A DNA stretch of 5,686 bases from NCBI GenBank assembly GCA_030145955.1, contig JASLCR010000001.1, positions 1 through 5,686 on the forward strand, read 5' to 3'. The stretch is from Candidatus Saccharimonadales bacterium (lineage in GTDB: Bacteria > Patescibacteriota > Saccharimonadia > Saccharimonadales > Saccharimonadaceae). Below are positions 1 through 5,305 of this stretch, in pieces. Position numbers and translations under genes: made by a program. Every line of letters starts with the position of its first letter. The first letter of the stretch is position 1. Below the pieces are notes generated by a model. That model was not told where the DNA came from and made no database searches. It worked only from the letters and a program-made list of their open reading frames with translations.

Positions 1-1
1 G

Positions 2-130
2 ATAGCACAGTACGGCTTTATCGATCCGAAAGCCGAGGTGATACTACCTGAATTCTTACAAAAAACAGATCTTGCACAGGATATTGCGTCGGGTGAAGTG
101 AAGGAGTTTATCTACATTGAGGGTGTATAA
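2..130 (+). CDS. C-terminal end of an unidentified protein (5' partial)
   Basis: A frame open from the left edge gives 42 residues and then a TAA stop at 128-130. The fragment begins IAQYGFIDPK and ends KEFIYIEGV. Another forward frame (starting at base 1) closes on TGA within the first 51 bases, so this frame is the most likely continuation of an upstream gene. The residue mix (acidic, with alternating hydrophobics near the end) looks like a soluble protein tail, but I recognise no family. Its stop codon lies inside the TATAAT element proposed as the promoter of the next gene, so the two are tightly abutted on the same strand. The start and identity lie outside the window. Confidence 0.6.
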   Translation: MAQYGFIDPKAEVILPEFLQKTDLAQDIASGEVKEFIYIEGV

Positions 131-131
131 T
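126..131 (+). promoter_or_regulatory. -10 box of the VOC gene, predicted leaderless start
   Basis: A perfect TATAAT ends six bases before the ATG at 138, which puts the expected transcription start at or next to the A of the start codon. I see no good -35 hexamer 16-19 bases upstream (103-108 reads GGAGTT). The only purine-rich stretch (GAGGG, 119-123) is about 14 bases from the ATG, too far for a usual Shine-Dalgarno sequence, and it lies upstream of the predicted transcript. The box overlaps the upstream gene's TAA stop. Confidence 0.55.
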
Positions 132-137
132 ATACCT

Positions 138-494
138 ATGAAACTCCTCGGTCTTCGCACACTTATCTATCCATCGGACAATCTGGAAGCAGATAAAGCC
201 TGGTGGGCGGACGTGCTCGGTATAGAGCCGTACTTCGCCCAGCCATTTTATGTGGGGTTCAACGTGGGCGGCTACGAACTTGGGCTTGATCCGAATGGCA
301 ACATGGCCGACGGTCCACGAACATACTTTGGTGTAGAGGATGTGCAAGCGGCAGTTGATCACTTCGTGTCTCACGGCTGTATAATTTATGAAGCACCTAT
401 GGAAACTGGTGATGACATTATTGTTGCAACGGTGAAAAAACTAAACGGCCAGCTCCTTGGCTTGATCTACAATCCACACTTCGGCAAAGAGTAA
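138..494 (+). CDS. VOC (glyoxalase/bleomycin-resistance fold) family protein
   Basis: This 118-residue single-domain protein belongs to the vicinal oxygen chelate superfamily, whose members include glyoxalases, dioxygenases and antibiotic-binding or -modifying proteins. Visible hallmarks are an N-terminal LRTLIYPSDNL strand, the AWWADVLGIEPYF helix and turn (residues 21-33), FYVGFNVGGYELGLDP (37-52) with a candidate metal-ligand Glu47, a GVEDVQAAVDHF helix (65-76), and the ending LGLIYNPHF (107-115). The last is characteristic of a common uncharacterised VOC subgroup. The length is right for one paired beta-alpha-beta-beta-beta module, so a homodimer is likely. I chose ATG 138 because the preceding TATAAT is exactly placed and family members start MKL-like; a TTG at 117 in frame would add only seven residues. 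The substrate cannot be read from the sequence. It converges on the MFS gene with a 5-base gap. Confidence 0.88.
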   Translation: MKLLGLRTLIYPSDNLEADKAWWADVLGIEPYFAQPFYVGFNVGGYELGLDPNGNMADGPRTYFGVEDVQAAVDHFVSHGCIIYEAPMETGDDIIVATVKKLNGQLLGLIYNPHFGKE

Positions 495-499
495 ATGAC

Positions 500-1858
500 T
501 TATTTTTGGTTGACAATTTTTGGCTGATTAACAATACCAAGTGCTGAAGTGAAACCACCGGCTATCATCAAGCTGGCCATGACAAGCGTGACGGCATGGA
601 AGCTTGATAAGTCGAGCGATTGACCAACGATTGAGCCTATGGCTGCGACAGCAATTAGACCGGCAACGCGTGTAACGGCATTGTTGACTGCGGATGCAAT
701 GCCAGACTGACTGTCGTTGATTGAACTCAGAATGGCCGTAGTGAGAGGTGCTACAGTAATCGAAAGTCCGGTGCCAAATAGCAGAATACCTGGCAGAAGT
801 TGCCAATATGCTACTGAGGAGTCGACAAAATACATTGTGGCGAAACCGATGCCGGCAATTATGGGTCCGGCTGACATGAATAACCGGGGGCCGAACCTGT
901 CGGCCAGCGCACCGAACCGAGACGATAAGAAGAACATAATGATGGTGACTGGCAGCAGCGCTAAGCCAGCCTCTAGGGCGGAATACTTTCCTACTTGCTG
1001 GACAAAGATGGTGATGGCAAACGTGGCCAAGGCTAAACCGGCGTAGATGGCGAATGAGGCAATATTGCCTACCCAAAAGTTGCGAACCTTGAATAATCCA
1101 AGTGGTAGCATTGGTTGTGCTACGCGACGTTCGTGCCAGAGAAATCCTACCAGTGCTATTGTACCGATGATAAGCGTGCTGTAGACGGTAGGGTCTACCC
1201 AGCCGAGTCGCGACTGTTCAATGAGGCCATAAACAACACCACCAAGGCCAACAACTCCGAGTAGTGCGCCGGAAAGGTCGAGCTTCACGCGGGGTTGTAG
1301 CGGTTCGGTGAAGTCAAGCCGAGACAACATGTATAGGTTGATGACGATCGGCACGATGTTGATTGCAAATACCATGCGCCATGAAATGAAATCTACTAAT
1401 ATGCCACCAACAAGCTGCCCGATGATAAAGGCGATACCGGTCCATGCGGTCCAGCTGCCGATTGCTTTGCCGGCTTCGGCTTTTTTGAAATATGCCATGA
1501 TGAGCGCCAGTGAACTTGGCACGAGTAGTGCTCCGGCAAATCCTTGAGCACCGCGAGCAAGGATCAAAAATAATCCGGTGGGTGCAACGGCACAAAGTAT
1601 CGAGGTGACACCAAACAGCACCAGTCCGATTCTCATAACACGCTGCCGACCGTACAAATCGGCTAACGAGCCAGCGATCAGCATAAACGAGCCAAGTGTA
1701 ATGGCGTAGGCATTTACTACCCATTGTTGCAGAACAAAGCCACCACCCAGCTCATTGGTAATGGCTGGCAGTGCAACGTTAACCACCGAACCATCGAGAA
1801 ATGGCACAAACGAAGCTAGTATACAGATCCAGAGTACAAGACGCTTTGTCGACTTCAT
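500..1858 (-). CDS. MFS drug efflux transporter, DHA2 (EmrB/QacA-type) family
   Basis: This 452-residue, highly hydrophobic inner-membrane protein probably has 14 helices and exports small amphipathic compounds in exchange for protons. The LDGSVVNVALPAI motif at 21-33 is the DHA2 signature in helix 1. The inter-helix 2/3 motif A is GSLADLYGRQR (63-73), with a second copy-like GALADRFGPR at 316-325. WRMVFAINIVP (160-170) is the usual post-motif-C loop. In motif C (GIAFIIGQLVGG, 141-152) the normally conserved Pro after Gly147 is Gln148. The protein is slightly short for DHA2, and its tail ends in a doubled IVNQPKIVNQK. An in-frame TAG upstream (1874-1876) fixes ATG 1858 as the first start. It lies 69 bases downstream of the nuclease gene on the same strand but has its own -10 box. 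Specificity is unknown; I see no adjacent regulator. Confidence 0.92.
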   Translation of the reverse strand: MKSTKRLVLWICILASFVPFLDGSVVNVALPAITNELGGGFVLQQWVVNAYAITLGSFMLIAGSLADLYGRQRVMRIGLVLFGVTSILCAVAPTGLFLILARGAQGFAGALLVPSSLALIMAYFKKAEAGKAIGSWTAWTGIAFIIGQLVGGILVDFISWRMVFAINIVPIVINLYMLSRLDFTEPLQPRVKLDLSGALLGVVGLGGVVYGLIEQSRLGWVDPTVYSTLIIGTIALVGFLWHERRVAQPMLPLGLFKVRNFWVGNIASFAIYAGLALATFAITIFVQQVGKYSALEAGLALLPVTIIMFFLSSRFGALADRFGPRLFMSAGPIIAGIGFATMYFVDSSVAYWQLLPGILLFGTGLSITVAPLTTAILSSINDSQSGIASAVNNAVTRVAGLIAVAAIGSIVGQSLDLSSFHAVTLVMASLMIAGGFTSALGIVNQPKIVNQK

Positions 1859-1864
1859 ATCTTC

Positions 1865-1870
1865 AGTATA
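1865..1870 (-). promoter_or_regulatory. -10 box of the MFS gene, predicted leaderless start
   Basis: Read on the minus strand, the sequence is TATACTGAAGATATG: a TATACT hexamer, six bases, then the start codon at 1858. Transcription would begin at the ATG. No convincing -35 is present (ACATTA at 17-base spacing). The weak GAAGA between the box and the ATG would lie upstream of the transcript start, so it is not counted as a ribosome binding site. Confidence 0.5.
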
Positions 1871-1927
1871 GACCTATCGCGTATTTTTAATGTGACATTT
1901 GGTGAATGATTTAGGAGGTGGTCTGTA

Positions 1928-3304
1928 TCACGACGTTATTCGAGAGATTGTTTCTGGGTGTTTACGAATGTAGCTGCGAATAATTTTATAGGTATCGATA
2001 TCAAAGCCGCCTTCGATTGAGGTGATGACCGGTTCATCGTAGGCATGCTCGACAACCGATTTAACTATCCACTGGTCAACAACAATCGATCGAGTCTCGC
2101 TAATACGAACGGCCACTTCAGACGCAAATGGCCATGACTCGATTTTAGAACGTTCAAGCGCGAGCTCAACGCGGCGGTTGTAAAGCTCAGGAGTCTCTTT
2201 GCTGATACAGGCACCTTTGCAGAGACCAAGCTGGTAGCGAAAACACGCGCCCGCAGCTTTTTCGAGGCCGAGCAATTTCGGGCAGAGCTGGAACGTTTTG
2301 GCGGTGGCCTCAAGACGTGTCTTTGCCTGCGATTTGGAAGTATAGACACCGTATACGTTCTCAAGGTTTTGGTGCTGTGAAAGATCGGTATTTTTGATAC
2401 GGATCATTTCGTAGCCATTTTCATCAAAGCCGCGCAGGAAGATAGATTGCTTGGTTTTTCGGCGCAGCTGGCGATTGAAAATCGGCTGCAGTTCTTTTAC
2501 TTTGGCCGACTCAAGCAGTAATGCCTCAACCTCTGTTTCGGTCGCGACGAAGCTAACATTGTGGCTGGCGAGTGTCATTTTGAGTTCTTTTGCGATAGTG
2601 GTGGCATTGGTAAAATGCGATCGTACACGTGAACGAATGTTAACACTTTTGCCGACATAGAGTGGTGCGCCGGCATCGTCTTCGAAGATGTAGATACCTG
2701 GGCTTTCGGGTAGATTTAGTATTACGGCTTCATCAACGTGTGGCGGTAGCGATCTGGTCTTAAGTTGGCGCGCGATATTTTCAAGAAATGCGTCGCGGCC
2801 TTTCTCGGCGATAGTAAGTTGAACGAAATCATACATTGCTTTGGCGTCGTCGTAGGCACGGTGGCGCGCGACGAAAGGAATCTGGTGGCGAGTGATGATC
2901 TTTTCTAGGCTATGTCCGCGATGTTCTGGCCAAAGCGCCCGAGACATTTTGACGGTACAAAATAACTTTGGCTTGAAATTGTAACCGGCGGCGGCAAACT
3001 CACGTTTTAGGAATGAGTAATCAAATAATACGTTGTGCGCAACAAAGATCGAGTCGTTCATGAAAGCATATAGTTGAGCAGCAATATCTGGGAAGTATGG
3101 AGCATTCACAAGATCGCTGTTTCGTATGCCGGTAAGTTGCGTAATCCAATAGGGCACATCACTGCCGGGGTTTATGAGTGAAGTGAAGGTATCAACTATT
3201 TCGCCATGCGAAACTTTGATGGCGGCAACTTCAATCACCCGCCCACGCGGACCATTACCACCATTGGTCTCGATATCAACAAATACTGCATCACCCTCAA
3301 ACAT
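1928..3304 (-). CDS. DnaQ-like 3'-5' exonuclease fused to a GIY-YIG (UvrC/Cho-like) nuclease
   Basis: This 458-residue, probably cytosolic protein carries two nuclease domains. Residues 5-165 are a DEDDh exonuclease of the DnaQ/epsilon type: Asp10 and Glu12 in FVDIET, Asp95 in HNVLFD, and His148/Asp153 in RHRAYDDA. Residues about 200-277 are a GIY-YIG domain as in UvrC and Cho: GIY at 203-205, YVGK at 216-219, Arg224, and the Glu-rich TETEVEALLLE (255-265), then QPIFN. Next is a UvrC-type cysteine set, C341-x12-C354-x7-C362-x3-C366, the spacing class that binds a 4Fe-4S cluster in UvrC. The UvrC C-terminal RNase H-like endonuclease and helix-hairpin-helix domains are absent. The same domain order is known in actinobacterial proteins such as M. 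tuberculosis Rv2191. An alternative nucleotide-excision-repair incision role like Cho is plausible but inferred. An in-frame TAG just upstream fixes ATG 3304. This is the only gene here ending in TGA. Confidence 0.9.
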   Translation of the reverse strand: MFEGDAVFVDIETNGGNGPRGRVIEVAAIKVSHGEIVDTFTSLINPGSDVPYWITQLTGIRNSDLVNAPYFPDIAAQLYAFMNDSIFVAHNVLFDYSFLKREFAAAGYNFKPKLFCTVKMSRALWPEHRGHSLEKIITRHQIPFVARHRAYDDAKAMYDFVQLTIAEKGRDAFLENIARQLKTRSLPPHVDEAVILNLPESPGIYIFEDDAGAPLYVGKSVNIRSRVRSHFTNATTIAKELKMTLASHNVSFVATETEVEALLLESAKVKELQPIFNRQLRRKTKQSIFLRGFDENGYEMIRIKNTDLSQHQNLENVYGVYTSKSQAKTRLEATAKTFQLCPKLLGLEKAAGACFRYQLGLCKGACISKETPELYNRRVELALERSKIESWPFASEVAVRISETRSIVVDQWIVKSVVEHAYDEPVITSIEGGFDIDTYKIIRSYIRKHPETISRITS

Positions 3305-3341
3305 CTCTTCCTATTATAGCCCTGTCTGTGTATGCTATCGA
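3305..3341 (-). promoter_or_regulatory. Promoter and ribosome-binding region of the exonuclease/GIY-YIG gene
   Basis: On the minus strand a perfect TATAAT (3313-3318) follows a 17-base spacer from TCGATA (3336-3341, four of six matches to TTGACA). Eight bases, AGGAAGAG, separate the box from the ATG. AGGAAG looks like a Shine-Dalgarno sequence, but a start 7 bases beyond the box would leave only about two untranslated bases and exclude it. This gene is therefore either nearly leaderless or transcribed from a start further upstream that I cannot identify. Confidence 0.55.
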
Positions 3342-3349
3342 GCTATCGA
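3334..3349. repeat. Perfect 8-bp tandem repeat GCTATCGA x2 in the divergent promoter region
   Basis: GCTATCGA occurs twice back to back (3334-3341 and 3342-3349) in the 106-base region between the divergent nuclease and RibD-like genes. The first copy overlaps the proposed -35 of the nuclease promoter. It lies about 13 bases from the proposed -35 of the opposite promoter. Short direct repeats in this position can be operators for a protein binding the same face of the helix, but no regulator is encoded nearby, so that function is only a suggestion. Confidence 0.5.
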
Positions 3350-3361
3350 AGGATTGGCTTA

Positions 3362-3391
3362 ATGACATACGAGGATTTGCAGGAGTATTAT
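3362..3391 (+). promoter_or_regulatory. Sigma-70-type promoter of the RibD-like gene
   Basis: ATGACA (3362-3367, five of six matches to TTGACA) is followed after 18 bases by TATTAT (3386-3391, five of six matches to TATAAT). Transcription would start near 3398, giving a leader of about 13 bases that includes the Shine-Dalgarno sequence. It is the best two-box promoter in the window. Confidence 0.55.
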
Positions 3392-3398
3392 AGGTATA

Positions 3399-3405
3399 GA
3401 GGGGG
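3399..3405 (+). promoter_or_regulatory. Ribosome binding site of the RibD-like gene
   Basis: GAGGGGG ends five bases before ATG 3411, a normal Shine-Dalgarno distance. It is the only strong, correctly spaced ribosome binding site likely to lie within its own transcript in this window. That contrasts with the neighbouring genes, whose -10 boxes sit right at the start codon. Confidence 0.6.
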
Positions 3406-3410
3406 TATAA

Positions 3411-4019
3411 ATGAGAAAGATAGTTGTCCAGGAATTTATTACGTTAGATGGGGTTATGCAGGCACCCGGTGGCCCAGAAGAAGATGAATCCGGCAGTTTT
3501 AAGTACGGTGGCTGGACGGCGCCATATTTTCGCGAGGCAGATGATGTGGCTGGTGATTTTATGACAAAGTGGATGCAATCTACTGATATACTTTTGGGGC
3601 GAAAGACATTTGATATCTTTGCAGCCTACTGGCCCGAACACGCCGACATGTGGCCCGGCATTAATGATGTTACGAAATATGTCGCGAGTACTACGGAGGA
3701 TGCATCAAATTGGCAAAACACGGTCTTTTTAAGGAACGTGGATGATATTAAGAAGCTCAAAGATTCAGAAGGTGGTGATATCAAAGTGCACGGTAGTGGC
3801 AACTTAGTACAGACGCTCCTTGAGTATAATCTGGTGGACGAATTATGCTTGATGACTTTCCCAATTACACTTGGCGTGGGCAAAAAGTTGTTTGGGGAGG
3901 GTACAATTGCCGCAGCGTTTACTTTGACAGATAGTTTAGTAACACCAAATGGTGTAATTTTCGCCAACTACAGACGTGCCGGTGATGTTCAGACAGGCAC
4001 GGTTGGGAATGATTATTAG
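3411..4019 (+). CDS. Dihydrofolate reductase family protein (RibD C-terminal domain type)
   Basis: This 202-residue cytosolic protein is one RibD_C domain, the DHFR-like fold that uses NADPH to reduce pteridine- or pyrimidine-type substrates. It resembles stand-alone members such as the Bacillus YwjB/YyaP group, not true FolA. Visible blocks are VVQEFITLDGVMQAPGG (5-21), ILLGRKTFDIFAAYWP (60-75), the cofactor-loop HGSGNL (127-132), and the strand ELCLMTFPITLGVGKKLFGE (144-163). It ends NYRRAGDVQTGTVGNDY, a slightly extended version of the common 'TGSF' ending. A TAA immediately before ATG 3411 is in frame and, with the good ribosome binding site, fixes the start. No riboflavin or folate gene is next to it, so a biosynthetic role is not supported. 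Members of this family are often annotated as DHFR without tested activity. Confidence 0.9.
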   Translation: MRKIVVQEFITLDGVMQAPGGPEEDESGSFKYGGWTAPYFREADDVAGDFMTKWMQSTDILLGRKTFDIFAAYWPEHADMWPGINDVTKYVASTTEDASNWQNTVFLRNVDDIKKLKDSEGGDIKVHGSGNLVQTLLEYNLVDELCLMTFPITLGVGKKLFGEGTIAAAFTLTDSLVTPNGVIFANYRRAGDVQTGTVGNDY

Positions 4020-4028
4020 GATGTTTGG

Positions 4029-4034
4029 TATAGT
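4029..4034 (+). promoter_or_regulatory. -10 box of the 69-residue membrane protein gene, predicted leaderless start
   Basis: TATAGT sits in the 21-base gap after the RibD-like gene and is followed by AAATAT (six bases) and the ATG at 4041. No Shine-Dalgarno sequence lies between box and start. The nearest -35-like sequence, TTGGGA (4003-4008), is 20 bases away, which is long. The box suggests this gene and the following one can be transcribed separately from the RibD-like gene. Confidence 0.45.
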
Positions 4035-4040
4035 AAATAT

Positions 4041-4250
4041 ATGCAAAAAATAGCTACAAAAGTATTCATCTACGCATCACTCGCCTTTGGGATCATTGGT
4101 ATACTGGTGATTTTGACCAGCTCTGGCCCAGATAAGCCTGATTCTTCACTAAGCGAGCTACTGATAAAACTTCTCTTTATCTCCGTATTCATCATACTGC
4201 CATCATTTGCCCTGAGTATTGCAGGTAAATATCTAGATGGTAAGAAATAG
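4041..4250 (+). CDS. Small two-helix membrane protein, function unknown
   Basis: This 69-residue protein has two clear hydrophobic segments, about residues 8-27 (VFIYASLAFGIIGILVILTS) and 41-62 (ending SFALSIAG). They are joined by a polar loop, GPDKPDSSLSE (29-39). Basic residues at the N-terminus (Lys3, Lys7) and C-terminus (GKYLDGKK) suggest both ends face the cytoplasm. I recognise no family. It is probably a real gene: it has a well-placed -10 box, an ATG start, a composition typical of membrane proteins, and tight packing between two confident genes on the same strand. It is five bases upstream of the YdeI-like gene and probably cotranscribed with it. A function linked to that neighbour is only inference. 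Confidence 0.7.
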   Translation: MQKIATKVFIYASLAFGIIGILVILTSSGPDKPDSSLSELLIKLLFISVFIILPSFALSIAGKYLDGKK

Positions 4251-4255
4251 CCATT

Positions 4256-4804
4256 ATGAAAAATGCGCCGGCGACAATTAGCTTCAAAACTACGCTCTAT
4301 ACACTGAAGGACTGGATAATTTTGCCCGTACCGAAAGAGGAGAGCACAAAACTATCTTCGCGCGGGCAATTGAGTGTGGCGGGTACGATTAATGGCCATG
4401 AATTTAGCACGGTTCTGGAACCGGATGGTCGCTGGAGCCACTGGATGCGGGTGACTGATGAAATGCAAAAAGTCGCTGGCGTAAAATCTGGTGATACGGT
4501 AGCCGTACAGTTAACGGCAAACAAAAACTGGCCCGAACCTGAACTGCCAAAAGATTTTAGCGACGTGCTAGCGATTGCGCCGCAAAAAGTAAAAACCAAG
4601 TGGGAAGATATTACACCGATGGCACGCTGGGAATGGATCCGCTGGATGAACGCGACATTAAGTCAGGAAACGCGCGCTGTGCGAATTGAAAAAATTATCT
4701 CGAAATTGAATGGCAAACATCGTCGGCCATGTTGCTTTAATTTGGCGGCCTGCACAGAGCCATACGTGATGAAAAGCGGCCGGTTAATGGAAGTAGAGAA
4801 ATAG
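4256..4804 (+). CDS. YdeI/OmpD-associated-type protein with DUF1905 domain
   Basis: This 182-residue soluble protein has two recognisable parts. Residues about 8-90 form a DUF1905 beta-barrel-like domain (TLYTLKDWIILPVP, GQLSVAGTINGHEF, and a VKSGDTVAVQL strand at 76-86). Residues about 115-165 match the YdeI/OmdA 'bacteriocin-protection' C-terminal region: WEDITPMARWEWIRWMNAT (116-134), an ETRAVRIEKII helix (138-148), RRPCCFN (156-162) and CTEPYV (166-171). The cluster Cys159, Cys160 and Cys166 could bind metal or be redox active, but I know of no proof. Biochemical function is unestablished; E. coli YdeI homologues have been linked to stress and antimicrobial-peptide tolerance. An in-frame TAA at 4241-4243 limits the start, and ATG 4256 is the only good one. 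No strong ribosome binding site precedes it, so translation is probably coupled to the 69-residue gene ending five bases earlier. Confidence 0.87.
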   Translation: MKNAPATISFKTTLYTLKDWIILPVPKEESTKLSSRGQLSVAGTINGHEFSTVLEPDGRWSHWMRVTDEMQKVAGVKSGDTVAVQLTANKNWPEPELPKDFSDVLAIAPQKVKTKWEDITPMARWEWIRWMNATLSQETRAVRIEKIISKLNGKHRRPCCFNLAACTEPYVMKSGRLMEVEK

Positions 4805-4809
4805 TTCAG

Positions 4810-5277
4810 CTAATTAAGTAGTGCGACACCAACGGTGAGAGACGTCGCGAAGCATACCCATGCAAGATAAGGCAGAAGAAGCCACGTGGTTGCCGGTATA
4901 AAGCGGCGAAACGTGATGATTGTCATGACAATTGCACCGATGAGTGCGATGATAACAACTACGCCAAACCATGGCTGATGAAGACCGAAAAAGACAATTG
5001 ACCAAAGTGTATTTAATGCGAGTTGTGTGCCAAACCAGATGTATGCGGCTTTCTTGCCGGTGGCTTTATGTGTAATAAGTAAGGCAAGTGCTATTCCCAT
5101 GAGAAGATAAAGCAAAGTCCATACCGGACCGAACACATAATTTGGCGGCAAGAGGGGTGGCTTATCAAGCGATGCGTACCAGGTGGGAATATTTGGTATA
5201 GTCGCAAGCGAACCAACTCCGCCTGCAGCAAAAGATACGAGAATTGAACCTATATAGATAGCAATTTGTTTACCCAT
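4810..5277 (-). CDS. tspO: TspO/MBR family tryptophan-rich sensory protein
   Basis: This 155-residue integral membrane protein has the five-helix TspO fold, which binds porphyrins and, in eukaryotes, cholesterol and drugs (peripheral benzodiazepine receptor/TSPO). Signature regions are WYASLDKPPLLPPNYVFGPV (33-52) running into WTLLYLLMGIA, then TQLALNTLWSIVFFGLHQPW (84-103), and PYLAWVCFATSL (136-147). The length matches bacterial family members. In the last helix the usual 'FAxxLN' reads FATSLT, so the first of two conserved Asn is Thr148; the final Asn155 is the last residue. Bacterial TspO proteins are tied to tetrapyrrole, light or oxidative stress responses, but nothing here identifies the ligand. 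ATG 5277 is chosen from the exactly placed -10 box; another ATG four bases upstream is out of frame. It lies 28 bases downstream of the DUF1295 gene and ends five bases from the convergent YdeI-like gene. Confidence 0.93.
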   Translation of the reverse strand: MGKQIAIYIGSILVSFAAGGVGSLATIPNIPTWYASLDKPPLLPPNYVFGPVWTLLYLLMGIALALLITHKATGKKAAYIWFGTQLALNTLWSIVFFGLHQPWFGVVVIIALIGAIVMTIITFRRFIPATTWLLLPYLAWVCFATSLTVGVALLN

Positions 5278-5283
5278 ACATAC

Positions 5284-5289
5284 AGTATA
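5284..5289 (-). promoter_or_regulatory. -10 box of tspO, predicted leaderless start
   Basis: On the minus strand the sequence reads TATACTGTATGTATG: TATACT, six bases, then the tspO ATG at 5277. This repeats the geometry seen before the VOC, MFS and 69-residue genes. No -35 is evident (ACTTTA at 17-base spacing) and no Shine-Dalgarno sequence is present. It suggests tspO has its own promoter although it follows the DUF1295 gene by only 28 bases. Confidence 0.5.
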
Positions 5290-5305
5290 GCGTATATGAT
5301 TATGC

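Noticed and set aside
504..535. Imperfect duplication at the 3' end of the MFS gene encoding IVNQPKIVNQK.
   Set aside because: The two units differ in several bases and are very short. It may be a small slippage duplication of the tail but carries no clear function.
510..538. TTGACA at 510-515, a perfect -35 hexamer on the plus strand near the VOC/MFS junction.
   Set aside because: No -10 box lies 16-19 bases downstream (533-538 reads AATACC), and the region is the coding end of the MFS gene.
528..1076. Long alternative frames inside the MFS gene, and similar ones inside the nuclease, RibD-like and YdeI-like genes.
   Set aside because: They are His/Cys/Arg-rich shadows with no family resemblance and no start signals, overlapping genes with clear motifs.
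1913..1920. AGGAGGTG, a near-perfect Shine-Dalgarno sequence on the plus strand between the MFS and nuclease genes.
   Set aside because: No ATG or credible plus-strand frame follows at a usable distance, and both neighbouring genes are on the minus strand. It is most likely chance.
1928..1930. Possible recoding of TGA (as glycine in Gracilibacteria/SR1), since only one gene here ends in TGA.
   Set aside because: No confident coding region contains an in-frame internal TGA, and the nuclease ends at a reasonable place with TGA. The standard code explains everything.
3362..3484. Small plus-strand frame beginning MTYEDLQEYYRYRGG that overlaps the RibD-like gene start.
   Set aside because: It runs out of frame into a confident gene and becomes Arg-rich and unlike a protein (ending TRWPRRR). 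It has no ribosome binding site, and its first bases fit a -35 box better.
4823..4848. Inverted repeat GCGAC...GTCGC with an inner CACC/GGTG, a possible terminator for the YdeI-like gene.
   Set aside because: The two arms cannot stack without a large bulge, no T run follows on either strand, and it lies inside the tspO coding sequence.
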